From: Chelonoidis abingdonii
Lineage: Eukaryota; Chordata; Testudines; Testudinidae
Direction of reading: 5' to 3'
DNA length: 64,000 nucleotides
Assembly: GCF_003597395.2 (NCBI RefSeq)
Contig: NC_133772.1
Location: 138,536,400-138,600,399, forward strand
The translations under genes were made by a program, and so were the position numbers. This document shows positions 33,933-45,441 of this stretch, piece by piece (the first letter of the stretch is position 1; every line of letters starts with the position of its first letter). The notes beneath the pieces are model-generated. The model saw only the letters and a program-made list of their open reading frames with translations, did not search any database and was not told where the DNA came from.

Positions 33933-34234
33933 CGGCACTACAGCCTTTTCCTTATTGGCTGCTCCTCAGGGTTGTTTTAACCCTTACTCAGTGAGGGCCG
34001 CGTCCATCACGTGATGTTTATTGGGGTTCGTTTCAAGCAGCACCACAGAGCCTTTTACGCAATGTCCCTACTCCCACCTCACTCCTCTCAGAAGGCCCAA
34101 ATATACCACAGTGCACGCTCCTGGTCCACCCCTTACATTTATGGCCATGTTTTGTTCTGGGGGCAGGGGTGGTAACTTTAAGGATTTGCCATATTCCAGA
34201 GTCCTGCAGAGGGGGAGGGGCTCAACCGGAAGGT
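33933..34234. other. No gene seen
   Basis: Short GC-richer stretch with no recognised feature. Confidence 0.35.
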
Positions 34235-34395
34235 GTGTGGCCTCTAATGAAGAGTGGGGCTCTTTAATTGCAGGGCTTTTAAATCGGGATTTAAGGGCCA
34301 GGATTCACGACTGAGCTAGGGCCGGGCCCTTCAAATCACCCCCAGATCTACCAGCTGCAGAGGCAGCTGGGAGCCCTGGGGTTTGGGCGGGTGAG
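34235..34395. repeat. Interspersed repeat (aaatcgggatttaa)
   Basis: gcagggcttttaaatcggga, ggccaggattcacgactgag and agctgcagaggcagctggg are words that recur in turtle genomes. Class unknown. The ends cannot be fixed from one copy. Confidence 0.4.
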
Positions 34396-34512
34396 ATAAT
34401 TTACATTTCTTACCCATATGGTCCAATCACAAGCAATCCACCCCTCCTAATATTTCATTGCATGACATAGATGAGAAAATAAAGCTGCATTACTGCTACC
34501 AGCCACTGTCTG

Positions 34513-35210
34513 TTAATAAAAATTTACTCATGGGAATAAACCTGAAAAAGTGAAATCACTGTCACATTTTTCTCCGTGTTTCTCTCTCTCACCAGGCTGC
34601 AGACACTAGGCTCTGTGCTTTCTCCTGCGTGGCACTGAGCAGCAGCTGCAGGGGCTTCCCTCTAGCTTGCAGGGGAGACCGGCTGAGGGAAGGAGAAGCC
34701 TGCCTCTTGCATAAGAACAGTTTAAACTCTGCTGTTCCCTGTGTGGTTCAGTAACATTTCAAGAGGATCTGCAAGCACTTTGGACATCACAACCATGATC
34801 CTCTGCTGGGGAGGGAATGGGATAGATTTGATCTTGGAAATGGTTCCTGATTTTGATTGTGTTTTTTGTGTATAGGAAATCCCCTCATCCCGGGGCAGGA
34901 AAGACTGCCCTGCTGGTCAAACACACCTCTCCACCACCATCAACTGAGAGTGAAATTAACAAGGTGTCAGAACGTCTTCTAACCACTGGGGCTGAACTGC
35001 GCAGGAACAGCTGAGTTTAAACTGTTCTTATGCAGGCAGCAGCAGCAGGTATCTCAGCCAGTGTCCCTACTGCAAGCTAGGACCTAGAGGAGAACCCCTG
35101 CTGCGGGGTAACGAGAGCTTGCTTCTGGCAGCCTGGCTGGAGGAGGGGGAGGGAGGAGATGAGAAACCAATGTGACAGTGAGTTTTCCCCTTCCACCTGC
35201 TTTTATTAGC
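34513..35210. repeat. Large foldback (inverted repeat) element
   Basis: Two arms of about 250 bp face each other around a centre of about 215 bp. Left-arm words and their reverse complements in the right arm include tcactgtcacatt / aatgtgacagtga, ccaggctgc / gcagcctgg, tagcttgcagggg / (near) ctactgcaagcta, and gcataagaacagtttaaac / gtttaaactgttcttatgc. The centre holds cccctcatcccggggcagga. No coding frame. It looks like a foldback transposon or MITE. Confidence 0.78.
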
Positions 35211-35467
35211 TCTGGATTTAAGCTGTGCAACCAAACACTTGTATTTATTGTGTATATTAGTATTGGAGATATCCCCTCATCCCGGGGTTAGACAAGGACT
35301 GCCCCTGCCATGGTCAAACACACCATCCTCACTCCCCCCAGCTATTGTGAGTGAAATTAACAGGGATGCCAGAAACCACTCCTAACCCCGAGGGTTGAAC
35401 CACTCAGGGAACAGCTATGTTTAAACTATTCTTATGCAGGGGGCAGGCTTCTCCCTCCCTCAGGCAG
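35211..35467. repeat. Partial tandem copy of the foldback centre and arm
   Basis: The centre and the inner part of the right arm are repeated directly downstream: tatcccctcatcccggggtt, tggtcaaacacacc, gagtgaaattaacaggg, ggaacagctatgtttaaact and attcttatgcaggg. The copies at 34,876-35,036 and 35,266-35,441 are about 390 bp apart and roughly 80 percent alike by eye. The right end (gcttctccctccctcaggca) again mirrors the left arm at 34,682-34,705. Confidence 0.75.
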
Positions 35468-38400
35468 TTTCCTTTTCTTACTGGTCCTCTGTATCAGTCC
35501 GTAATCACTTACTTTCACCTCTGTCTGGGGGACTGAGGGCTTGGTATCACTTCTTTTTGTATCCCTTGGGAGGGGTAAGGAGTGAGGTTGTGCTTCGGTC
35601 AGGGACAGGCGTTTCTCTGGTCTTTTAGTGGTTCTTATGCCTCCCCTCAATCCCCCTTTGCCTCTCCTAACTGGTTGCTTGACCTTGTCCTGAGAGAGGA
35701 GCCAGGCAGCCTTCCAGTGTGTGCTCATATATTATACTTCCACCATACCCAGTAACACTTTAGCTCCATCTCTTACCTTTTCTCATTATACTAACAAACC
35801 CATCTGGCTGGGCATCAGAAACACACAGAGTCTTTGTTTACACATATTGGTAAGGCTATAAGAGTATCAAAAGTCAAACCCAAAATTCTATCTCAGGCTA
35901 ATGAACAGGCCAATATACTAACAATAGAGTCCAACCCTGTCCCCACTGACAACAATGGACCAAGTTCTGTTGCACTATAATAAATACAAAGCAAATGGTA
36001 ATGAATTCAGTTTCAGATCATTCACAGTGTTTTTTCAAAGATCAGGTTCAGACAATATGTTGCTCATTCTGTCTTGATTTAATGTTCTGTCAACTTATTC
36101 ACTTATTAACCAAGTGGTTAAAAAATATATGCTAATGGAATCACATAGAGCAAGCCACATACAATACAATTCCAAACATATGAGAGTGAGTCTATTGAGA
36201 CGGTCCAAAAGGCTTGGCAGATAACACATGGAAAGCTACGAGGGTGACTGAGCCAATCTCTGCTCGGGTACGTCAGAATAAATTCAGTGAGACTCTACAG
36301 AATACTCCGGATGCACAACAATGTAACAGGGGAGAGGGGCTGGCCCAAGGCGACTAGTGACTGTTGTTAAGCCTCTGGGATTTAGTAGTGTATTAATTCA
36401 CACCTGGCGAGGCAGTGAAGGATGATTTACACCATTTCATTTCTTCCAGGGGTCTTATCTTCATCTTTGTGCCTCTCTACTGTACATATAGACATTAAGC
36501 TTTGACTAGGAATTTATCCTCATCACTAGAGGCAGTGCTGTCTTAGGTCAGAACATGGGATAAGTTATTGTCAAAACAGGCTAAAAGACCTTTTTGAGAT
36601 TCCAACATCAAGTTTCATGCAGGAACCTTTTGTCTAAGATTTCACAGGGAGGCATGCACAGGTAAAACACTCCCCATTGCTAAAAAAGTCCATCCAGTAA
36701 TAGTGCCCCAGAGCTCACTCAGAAAACCACTCTGCATTCCTTCCTTCCTTCCCTTTCAGTGCATTAGGCATCTCAGACTAACCAGAATTCCCTTCTTTTC
36801 ACACTGAAATCCTGTATCTTTCAACAGTGTTTTCCATGTTACAGACCACAAAGAGAATGCCGTTATCTAAAGTACAGGATAAATACAAATGTGAAGTCAT
36901 GTTTAGCTATAACTCCACTTGAAATAAATCAGAACAGACTACTATTAACAGTGCTACCAGTACTCACATTCACAGTAATAGGGCTTATCTGAGATTACAA
37001 TATGAAAACTAGCTAGCGTAATTTAATGCTACGCTTTCAGCAACAGGCAATGCTAACTACTTTCTTGTTTGAAAGCCAGAATCATTTTTTAGTTTTATGT
37101 TTCCACCAACAGACGGCATTAGACATATTGGTATTTGTTACAGTGAGACCTGTTCCTGCACCATTTCTTTGCCTACAGTAGACATCATTAAAATCATGGT
37201 ATTTAACAAGTTGTGGTATAAGATTTCTTTATACTTCAAATGGTCTAGAACTTTAAAGCTGTGGGAAGTACTTTCAGGGCCTCCCTGGTACGCATCTGAG
37301 TTTCACAGTTCTCATTGTACCAGTCCCTCAGCGTAAGTCACAGTCCCACCTGAAGTCCCACCTTTAGCTACTTTTGTCTCCTCCTCTCCAGTATCCTTGC
37401 ATTAATTGTATTTTACTTGCCCCTGGATCTGTGGAAAGCTGAGCAATATTATTGGCCTGATCTAATTTTCTCTTTCTACATTTAAAATAGTAACAGACTG
37501 AGAAAAAATGCCTTCAGAAATACTGAGGGACTGTACACAAAGCACAGTGTACTCCAGAAGAGATTCGCAGTCACTCTAGGTTTGCATGCGCAGCACTTGA
37601 GGAATACAATTATACATACTAGCATTGGATTCTCTGGTTGTGTTTTATATTCACTGATCTCAGAAGGGTACTAGATACTTTAATCTGAATCATGTGTTTG
37701 CAAACAGAGACTCTGCAGTATGAGGTACTTCATGCATTTCCAAAGCTCAGCAGTCAGGTTCAGACAGCAATAGTGTTCACCCTGCCTTAGCTTGGAGTTC
37801 TCCAGTCACTTCCTTACCATGCTGTAGTGGTTCAGAACTACACATTAGCAGAGACTTTTAAAGCAGGGCAAAGGCCCACAAACACCACAATGGCTCAGCA
37901 GCTAATTGATGGGCTGCTCTAGGAGAGACCTACAGTCAGGCTTGTGTGGCTCTGACTCTTTGGGCTGGGTCCCACTCAGTGGAAGGAGTTAGAGCCATTC
38001 CAGTCTAGCAGGAAGTTGTTCCAGGTCTTCCGTCTGCCAGGCTGGATGTAGCTGTCTGTGGGTGAACAGCAGGAAAGCTGAGAGGAGAATGTGTGTTCAG
38101 AGTGAAGGCGATCCGTGCGACACTCCTGCACGGAGCTGTGTTCACTGCTCAGCATTCTTCAGCCAGGGCAGAGCACGTCTGAGAGCAACAGCTCACAAAT
38201 GCCAGATCAAAATTCACAACAGTGACCTCGGGACTGGGGCACAAAGCCCTGGGGAGAACGTGCTGGAAGAGTCAGCCCACTGGGTTGTCTCTGATGACAT
38301 CTCCATTAGGTAGGTCTTGAGGCTTATTCTGGGGATGGGGAAACAGGGAACCCCCTGGACATGATGGCAGCACAATGCAGGCAGGGACGAGTGCATTGGG

Positions 38401-40112
38401 ACACATGCTGATGGACCTCATGACTTCCCCCAGGTGGCAGGAGAGCAAACTCAGGTCTCCAAGGATTATAACTCAGAGCAAGGGAGACCTGGCGACTGAG
38501 GCATTTCCCTGAGACTCTCAAGATCTGGACTCTCGGCTCTGTCACAGGTGCTCTGCGTGACGTGGACCAGTCTTGGATTTGCTCTTCGTCTTAGTCCCCC
38601 TGCCACATGGAGATGCTGCTGGTGCCGCCTTTTCCCACACAGCGTCTTGTCTGTTTAGACTGTGACTCTGCAGGGCAGGAACTGTCCCTTGGTGCTAGGC
38701 TTTGTGTACACAGCAGGCCCTGGGCTAGGCAGGGGCCTCTAGGTGCTAACCTCATAGCCACCACCACAATGTGAAACCCCAGTAGGCCTCATTCCCAAAC
38801 TATGTCCATCTTACTTGACAGAAACATGTTTAAAAACGGTTCTGTCCAACACAGTCTCCCTGCCATGCAGCTCGGGTGTGAGCAGGTACAAGGACGAGGC
38901 TATCAGTGTGCTAGAGCCAACCATTGGAAAGGGGCAGAGGTGTTGACCTTGATTATATACAACAGCTGGAAAATTCTCTGAGATAGAGCACTCTGATAGT
39001 GAATTCTTCAGTGCAGCTGTGTTGTGAGAAGGGTGCTCTCTGCCCCCAGCTGTGCCCACTATCCAAAACTTTACTTTCCAGGAGAATCAAGCCACCCACA
39101 TGCCTATTTTATTGTAGAATTCATTTATGTTTTCTGCCAGTTACAAACTGAATATGAAAGAAAGGCCCCTTTTCCTCTGGATTTGTCTTTATAAAGGTGT
39201 TTAGCTTCTCATTCATGGGGATCAACAATTCCTCCACTGCCTGCCTCTGTCTCTATATTATCTTAGAAAACCTAATTGAATTCCCGTGTTAGAAATACTC
39301 CTCTTGTCATAAAGTTATTTAGCATGGCTTCAGAGAGCATAATAACTTTGCAACAGAAGGGAGTGAATTCTAACAAAAGACTCTGAAAACTAAGATGCTA
39401 AGCCTTCCATATCATGGTGGTTCAGAGTTCTAGTGCAATAAATTATTGACCCTTAATGCCCAAGGATTATAATTTGTACTGCTGTCTGTGCTGTTAAAGC
39501 TAGGACCTGAATGGTAGGACTAAACATATTCAATTATGATAGCAATAATATTTAACCTGCCTTGAAGGAGCCAACTCTCAGCTGGGATTGAAACTGAAAA
39601 TATGCTAAGATTCAGTTAGTTGCAATGGGTGAGTGGATATCAGGGTCATTTTTTAAATCTTATTGTAAAAGAAGGATTTTTTATATAAAAATCCAAACCA
39701 TACACACATTAAGGAGACATTTCGACCACAAAGAATTATATTAGTTCATTCAAGTGGTCATAAAAATCACCCCAAATGAAATCAAACTGCTACCATACAA
39801 ATAAAAGTCTACATTCCGACTCCTAGCAATGTACATTTTATCCTCTTAATAATAATTTAAAATCTCTTTATCTAAACTTCTTGTTTGAACACTTGAGTAA
39901 TGAAGAAAGTCTCATAAGAAACACCATGATACTAAAATAAAAACCAATGTTGCAGATATATATAGTATTTATGTACAGGTATGAGTAATTCACTAGAAAG
40001 ACATTTGCAGCATTCATGTACAGTTCTCAGAAGCTTTGCTCTGAAAAAGCCATGAGGGATTTTATTACCCATATTAACTAGGCTGTGGTCTTTTGCAGTT
40101 GATTAAGTAAAG
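35468..40112. other. No gene seen; mostly single-copy
   Basis: 4.6 kb with no repeat I recognise and no convincing frame. It is AT-rich at 35.7-37.2 kb and 39.1-40.1 kb, and GC-richer around 37.9-39.0 kb. It may be single-copy intergenic or intronic sequence. I looked for exon-like open segments between AG and GT sites and found none with domain content. Confidence 0.45.
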
Positions 40113-40283
40113 CAGTGCTTTTCAGTTTTTTACATACCAAAACCCCTTTCCCCTTACTAGCCCCCTTCAGAACTCCTCGTTACTCTAGGTATGATCTAGC
40201 CAGGACTGTTATTCCATTTAACAATATGAGAAAGGCAGAGTGGCCATGACCCCCTGACACAGTTTCCAGGTTGAGAGCCCATG
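40113..40283. mobile_element. Probable hAT-type MITE
   Basis: Left end cagtgcttttcagtttttta and right end ccaggttgagagcccatg are degenerate forms of the common hAT terminal repeat (CAGTGGTTCTCAACC). The flanking octamers aagtaaag and acttaaag agree at 6 of 8. Interior without coding sequence. Old copy. Confidence 0.5.
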
Positions 40284-42085
40284 ACTTAAAGAAATTAATA
40301 GAAAAAGGTACATTTAATCACATTTAGCAGAGATATAATTCTCTAGTAAGATTGGCAAAATGATTTTTAAAAAAAACCTATGGCAAGGTCATCATTTCCT
40401 GTTATATTCTACTGGACTTTTCCATCAGGAGCAGATGCTCCTTTCATGCAAATACTGTCTATTTCCAATAAAAGTCTTTCAGCAAAAGTTACAATGTGAA
40501 ACATTCAAGACCAAGCCAGGCCAGGCAGATCTAATTTATCTGTGTAAGGGATGAATTAGAAGAGGTTCCTCTTTTCTATGAAATCTCCAGCACATGATGA
40601 GATATCTGTAGTTTTCCCACCAGAGTTAATTTATGATTTATTGAAGACAATTAACATGCATGATTGCAGTACCCAATTGCTGAGAAGTGCTCAAGAAGAG
40701 TGATCAAATTCCTCATACTCAGAAGGTAATGAAAGGATGTTTTTAATCCATAAGATAAGGGAGTCCTGGCAGCACTTTCTCAACCCTCTGAAATGTCTTG
40801 AGAGGCCATTCACAGTGTGCGCCAATCAGGGAAACAATTGCAGGCTGATTTACTACTGTGGGCAAAATACTCCAGCAGCCCTGAAGCTGTCAAACACTTC
40901 ATCCATCTATAATAGCTGCCACTAGGGAATGACGGGAAGGAGGTGGAGGAAAGAAGAGATAATTCACTAGGGAACCAGGAGTCTTTTGGAAGAGGTGTCA
41001 GATACTAAGTCTTCTATAAGACAGTCTGAAGGAGGAGGACTGCCCAGCACAACAATTTGCAGGGGCAATATATTTTTAATATTGGAAGTGGCAACACCCA
41101 CAACAACCCCTTTGAGATGCAGGCCACTGAAAGCCAAACCTGGCAAGAGCTGGCCCTCTTTAGGTCCTTCCTGCCTGGAAATCTCACTTCCTCTCTATAC
41201 ACTTGCCAGCTGACAAGAGACATTTTGTCTGCAGTAAAGGGGGAGGATCAGGACTGCACAAGTTACTGTGTGGTTCTGAAGTATTGTGTTGGTAAATAGC
41301 AAAATTGTTTTAAATCAAATTGTGGAGTCAAAAGTGAAGAAATGGCTGTATTAAATTTCAGGATGGTCATGTAAAGCACAGGAGAGTACAGCTCTTTCAA
41401 AACAAAAGGAGCCCTTTAGGAATCTGTCACCTCTTGCTCTTCTCTTTGCTCTGAGCCTCCTAAGGCACCAGGAGGCAGCTCCTTTTGGTATTTGACCGGT
41501 TAGTCCAGTGGTGTCGTGCTGTGGTTATGGTTGTCTAGTACTGGTGCTAGGTGCGCTTTCTTTTGCCAACAAGTCTCTGGGGCCTCAGGCATTAGTGGTG
41601 TCCTGTGACCAGTCAGCATTTTGAACCGCCATCCGAGTCAGCAGGAAACGCTATCCATGGTTGCTCTCTGGGTGGCAGGTGCTCTTACAGTGGAATGTTT
41701 TGGACACATCACAGACAATTTTCTTTGGCAGTTTTGCACAAAGGGGTGAGGTACAGTCAAGCAGTGGGCTGAAGGCAAGATGGCAAGCCCAGTTACTAGG
41801 AGAGAGACTCTGCAGATTGGTTACATCTACTCTGGGGTTAATGACAAAACTCCAATTGACTTCAATAGGGATAAGGAGTTCATCCCAAAAGGCTGCCCAT
41901 CAGTAGCAGACAACACTAGGTCATTTCAGTCCCATTGTCTTGGGGCACTCCCTTTTTAAACAGGATGCAGAGTAACCTCCACTACAATGAATGTGACTAT
42001 TTAAGGGATTGCAGCCCTCCTTGGAACAACGGTGATCAGTCTTAGCAGTGTACAATCCCAGCACTTGTCTTTTTTTTTTTTTTCC
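40284..42085. other. No gene seen; poly-T at right end
   Basis: Nothing recognised until a run of about 16 T followed by ccag at about 42,069-42,088, immediately before CR1. Confidence 0.4.
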
Positions 42086-42318
42086 AGTTTTCACCGAGAA
42101 GATTGGTGGTGATTGGACGTCTAACATAGCGAATGCCAGTGAAAATGAGGTAAGATCAGAGGCTAAAATAGGGAAAAAACAAGTTAAAAATTACTTAGAC
42201 AATTTAGATGTCTTCCAGTCACCAGTATCTGACAAAATATATCCTAGAATACTCAAGAAGCTGACGACGAAGATATCTGAGCCATTAGCAATTATTTTCA
42301 AAAAGTCATGGAAGACAG
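42086..42318 (+). mobile_element. CR1 LINE, first part (linker)
   Basis: Plus-strand CR1 linker between EN and RT: VFTEKIGGDWTSNIANASEN, GKKQVKNYLDNLDVFQSPVS and LAIIFKKSWKT in an open frame. It breaks exactly where a long LTR-type insertion begins. It continues at 45,442 with gagatattccagaggactgg (GDIPEDWKRANIVPVDKKG), so the two pieces are one interrupted element. Confidence 0.86.
42314..42318 (+). repeat. Target-site duplication, left (gacag)
   Basis: gacag directly precedes tgtctg. The same 5-mer follows gggaca at 45,442-45,446. It is native CR1 sequence (the lysine-threonine codons aag aca before gga). Confidence 0.75.
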
Positions 42319-42363
42319 TGTCTGTTACAGCTATCCCCCTATTCCATTTCGTTTCTTACAGCT

Positions 42364-43216
42364 TGTCGTAGCTTCCTAGTCAGATTTGAACCTTAGCGTT
42401 CGTAAACTGAGAAGCTAGCATGAAACTCCCCCAAGCTTATTACCAGCTTGGATCTGATCTCGCTGCCACCAGCCAGGAATTTTCAGGGCCTGACTCCCTC
42501 TCTGGTCTCCCAAAATCTTCTCTGGGAGACCCCAAGACTCAGAAACCCTGAGTCTCACACCGAAGGGAAAACAACCTCCCCTCCTTGTCTCCTCTTTATC
42601 TCATCCAGCTCCCCTCCCTGGGTTATCCTGGCGCATCTGTATAAACCTCCTGAATGCAGAACAGAGAGCATTTACCTTCCCCCTCCTTCTGTCCCTCTGA
42701 GCTATGCCATTCAAACCGAGTCAAGCTAACACCCAAGAGATTTCCCCACTCCTTCGGTTCCTTAACCTTTAACAGAGAAAACCTCACAGGTTTAACAAGA
42801 AGCTTTATAATAAAAAAGAAAAGACATATAAAAATACCTTCTGTATCCAGGTGACAAATATACAGGGCTATGGCTTAAAAGAATAATTAATAATCAGCCT
42901 TATTCAAAAAGATATCAATTAAACCATCCAAACTCCACACATGTAAATACAAAATACAATATAAACCTATTGCTTTTCCTTTTGTATCACAACCTGGGAA
43001 CAGAAGATAGAAAGAAGCTTGGAGATAGAAAAAAAAAAGCTCTTCCCTCATAGCCGAGAGAAAACAAATAGGCAGAACAAAGACAACACACACCAAAGTT
43101 CCCTCCCTCACTTGAAAAATCCAGTTTCTGATTGGTCCTCTGGTCAGGCGTTCGGTTCCCTTTGTGTAACCTTTATAGGTAAAAGAACATTAACCTTACT
43201 ATCTGATGTTGATACA
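42364..43216 (-). mobile_element. Gypsy-family solo LTR, nested
   Basis: The LTR of the same family as at 51.5, 54.3 and 58.5 kb, older and more diverged. Shared blocks: gatttgaaccttagcg, agcttattaccagcttgga, gctgccaccagccagga, gattggtcctctggtcagg and gaacattaacctta. Termini tgtc and gataca. It is flanked by agct on both sides (42,360-42,363 and 43,217-43,220), a perfect 4-bp TSD. Strand is given by comparison with the Gag-bearing copy. Confidence 0.82.
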
Positions 43217-45050
43217 AGCTGTCCCAATACTCCTTTTTTCTGTCTCCTCCTGTGGCCGCCCTCCCTGGCTGTTAAGGTTGTTTACCAGGGCCACTGCCGT
43301 TCTCAAAGGAGGGCTCTTAATTGTTACCAAGAGCATTGCCTTCTCAAAGGGAAGGCCCTTGCTGGCTGTTGCTAAGTGGGGACCACTGCCTGTTTCAAAG
43401 GTTGTACTTGTATCACCTTGTTAAACTGGGCTCAATGGTTGTTAGGGTAGGCAATGTCCAGAGCTGGCAAGGACCTATTGTGTTTTCTAAGATCCTGGGC
43501 ATGAGTTCATAGGCCTTCATGTGCATTTTGAGTCCCCATTGACAGGACTCTGCCTAGATATGTCCTGTCTCACCTGCAGTTTTCCCTGCCTGCTCCCTTG
43601 AAAGAGGAGCCCCTATCAGGATTACTGGCAGAAACTGCCTAGTTTGCCTTTAAAACAGACATTTTTAAAACAAAACATCGGAAGGTTTCTGCAATTGCGC
43701 CTTGGTCTGATCAGCCAGGTTGCTGGGGGGTCCTTTCTCCCACTGTTTATTTGGGAGCATACCTTCCTGTTTTTGAAAAAAACAAACCCACGAAGAACGA
43801 GTTGCTGCTCAGCGATCTCTGATTATTGAGACCGTACCTAGCCTTCGATGTTTTGCTTGCTCTGTCTTTTGCTGCTACCTTGGGGGCTGGTAACGATCCC
43901 TCTGTAAACTCTAATTTTATTTATTATTTATAGTGCTGGTGCTACTTCTCCCCAGCAACAGACTCAGAAGCTAACTGGTCCTGTGTCTTAAAACCTCTCT
44001 AGAACCTTGCGCACTTGCCGCTTAAAAAGTATTGTGCACTGCTAGCTGCTCCTGTGGGCTTTCCTCGGGGTTCTTGCTTCCAGCTGTATCCATGCTGCAG
44101 CCACCATACTTGGCTTCTGGGATGAGATCCTGGCACTAACACGACTGCCTCTGTAACTTCCCATAGCATAAGGTGCACATAGGTTGTTTTTAGTTTAAAA
44201 GTCATAGTTTGTTAAGATTATAGTGCTTGTAAGTTCACCTGCTTGTTATGTTGCTGTTTTGTTGCTCCGTATACGTTGCTTGTTATAGTTTGTTTAGATT
44301 GTGATATTTGTTGTTTTGCCTAGTCCTTGCTAGATAGATAAGGTTTTTGCTGTGCTAAATTCGTCTTCCGCTGTCTCGCTCTCTCCTGAACTTGTCCGTG
44401 TCTGGTTTTCCTCCCGCTCATCTCCCCCTCTGGTGTTCTCCTGTTCCCGCATTATAACCCTTTGCTGCTTTTTCCTGCATCTGCACTCTCTTGAACTGTC
44501 CCAAACTCCTTCCTCGGCTTCCCCCCCGCCCGCCGTGTCGACTGACATCACTCCGAACTTCCCGCAAACCCTTGCTCGCTTCTCCTTCGGGGAAACTTTC
44601 CACAACCCCTTTGCACACTTTCTCTTGTTTTTGGTCGGCTGATAGTGCTAAACCCTCCCTCTCAGCGCCCCTATCGTTACACTTCCTGTCCGCTTCGCCC
44701 TCCCTCCTACCGAAAGCACACATCCAACAATGCCCGTCTTGCCTTACCGCAGGCTCAGAGTCTCTCGCTGCTTGCAGCCACACTCTCCTCCATCAGTTGC
44801 ACTATCATTCACTCCCCCCCCCCTCTCTTCTCTTACCAGCTTTAGGTTCACTCTTGCAGATTATCGCCTATCCAGCCTCACAAATTAAGTCATTATTTCT
44901 TTTAACCATTACATTGCCATATTTCACTTATCACCATATGTATCATTGCACTGTTGATTCACATCTTGAACTGTTGGTATAAACCCCATTGCGTTGCCTC
45001 ATCTTTACTGATATACTTTGTATTTGCATGATACCCATTGTGTTACATTG

Positions 45051-45059
45051 TATATAAGG
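45051..45059 (+). promoter_or_regulatory. TATA-like box in LTR-type insertion
   Basis: tatataagg about 315 bp before the aataaa polyA signal, in the arrangement of U3-R in an LTR. Inference from position only. Confidence 0.4.
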
Positions 45060-45366
45060 CCACCAACCACTTAATAAATTCTATCTAAGATTGTTGACCA
45101 TTTTATATAGAAGCTACCGTTTTATTTTGCATCTCTTTTTGGTACGTTTTGCATTCCACACTGTATCTAGAATTGTTCCTATATAAAGTTGAGTTGCTTA
45201 TTGACTGTACTGTATCCCATTGTGCTGAACCCCACTTACTGGACCCCACTGTTAGAACTCCCTACACTGTTCAATAAGAACCCCCCATCATTGTCTATTG
45301 TAAACACCCTATACACCCATCCCATTGTATTTCATTGTTAAATTCCCACCACTTCCTTTTTCCTTT

Positions 45367-45372
45367 AATAAA
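45367..45372 (+). terminator. PolyA signal in LTR-type insertion
   Basis: aataaa followed by cacctgtgtgg about 20 bp later, about 70 bp before the element's right end. The position fits the R/U5 part of an LTR. Confidence 0.45.
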
Positions 45373-45441
45373 GAAATTAATTGGCACCCCACCTGTGTGG
45401 TAATTGCTTCCCAAGATCCCATATACCTGCAGGCAGGGACA

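Larger units (their letters stand above)
42319..45441 (+). mobile_element. Long LTR-type insertion in CR1
   Basis: About 3.1 kb inserted in CR1 with a 5-bp target-site duplication. It starts tgtctgttacagc and ends ggcagggaca, giving TGTC...GACA termini. Removing the nested Gypsy-type LTR (42,364-43,216) leaves about 2.27 kb. Near the right end there is a TATA-like tatataaggc (45,051) and a polyA signal aataaa (45,367), the order expected for a plus-strand LTR. Between 44,340 and 44,870 the plus strand is strongly pyrimidine-rich. No coding frame with a known domain is seen. I interpret it as a solo LTR or a non-autonomous LTR element. The family is not recognised. Confidence 0.65.

Noticed and set aside
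44491..44982. 163-codon plus-strand frame
   Set aside because: Lies in the pyrimidine-rich part of an LTR-type insertion. Low-complexity Ser/Pro/Leu translation, with an antisense frame as well.
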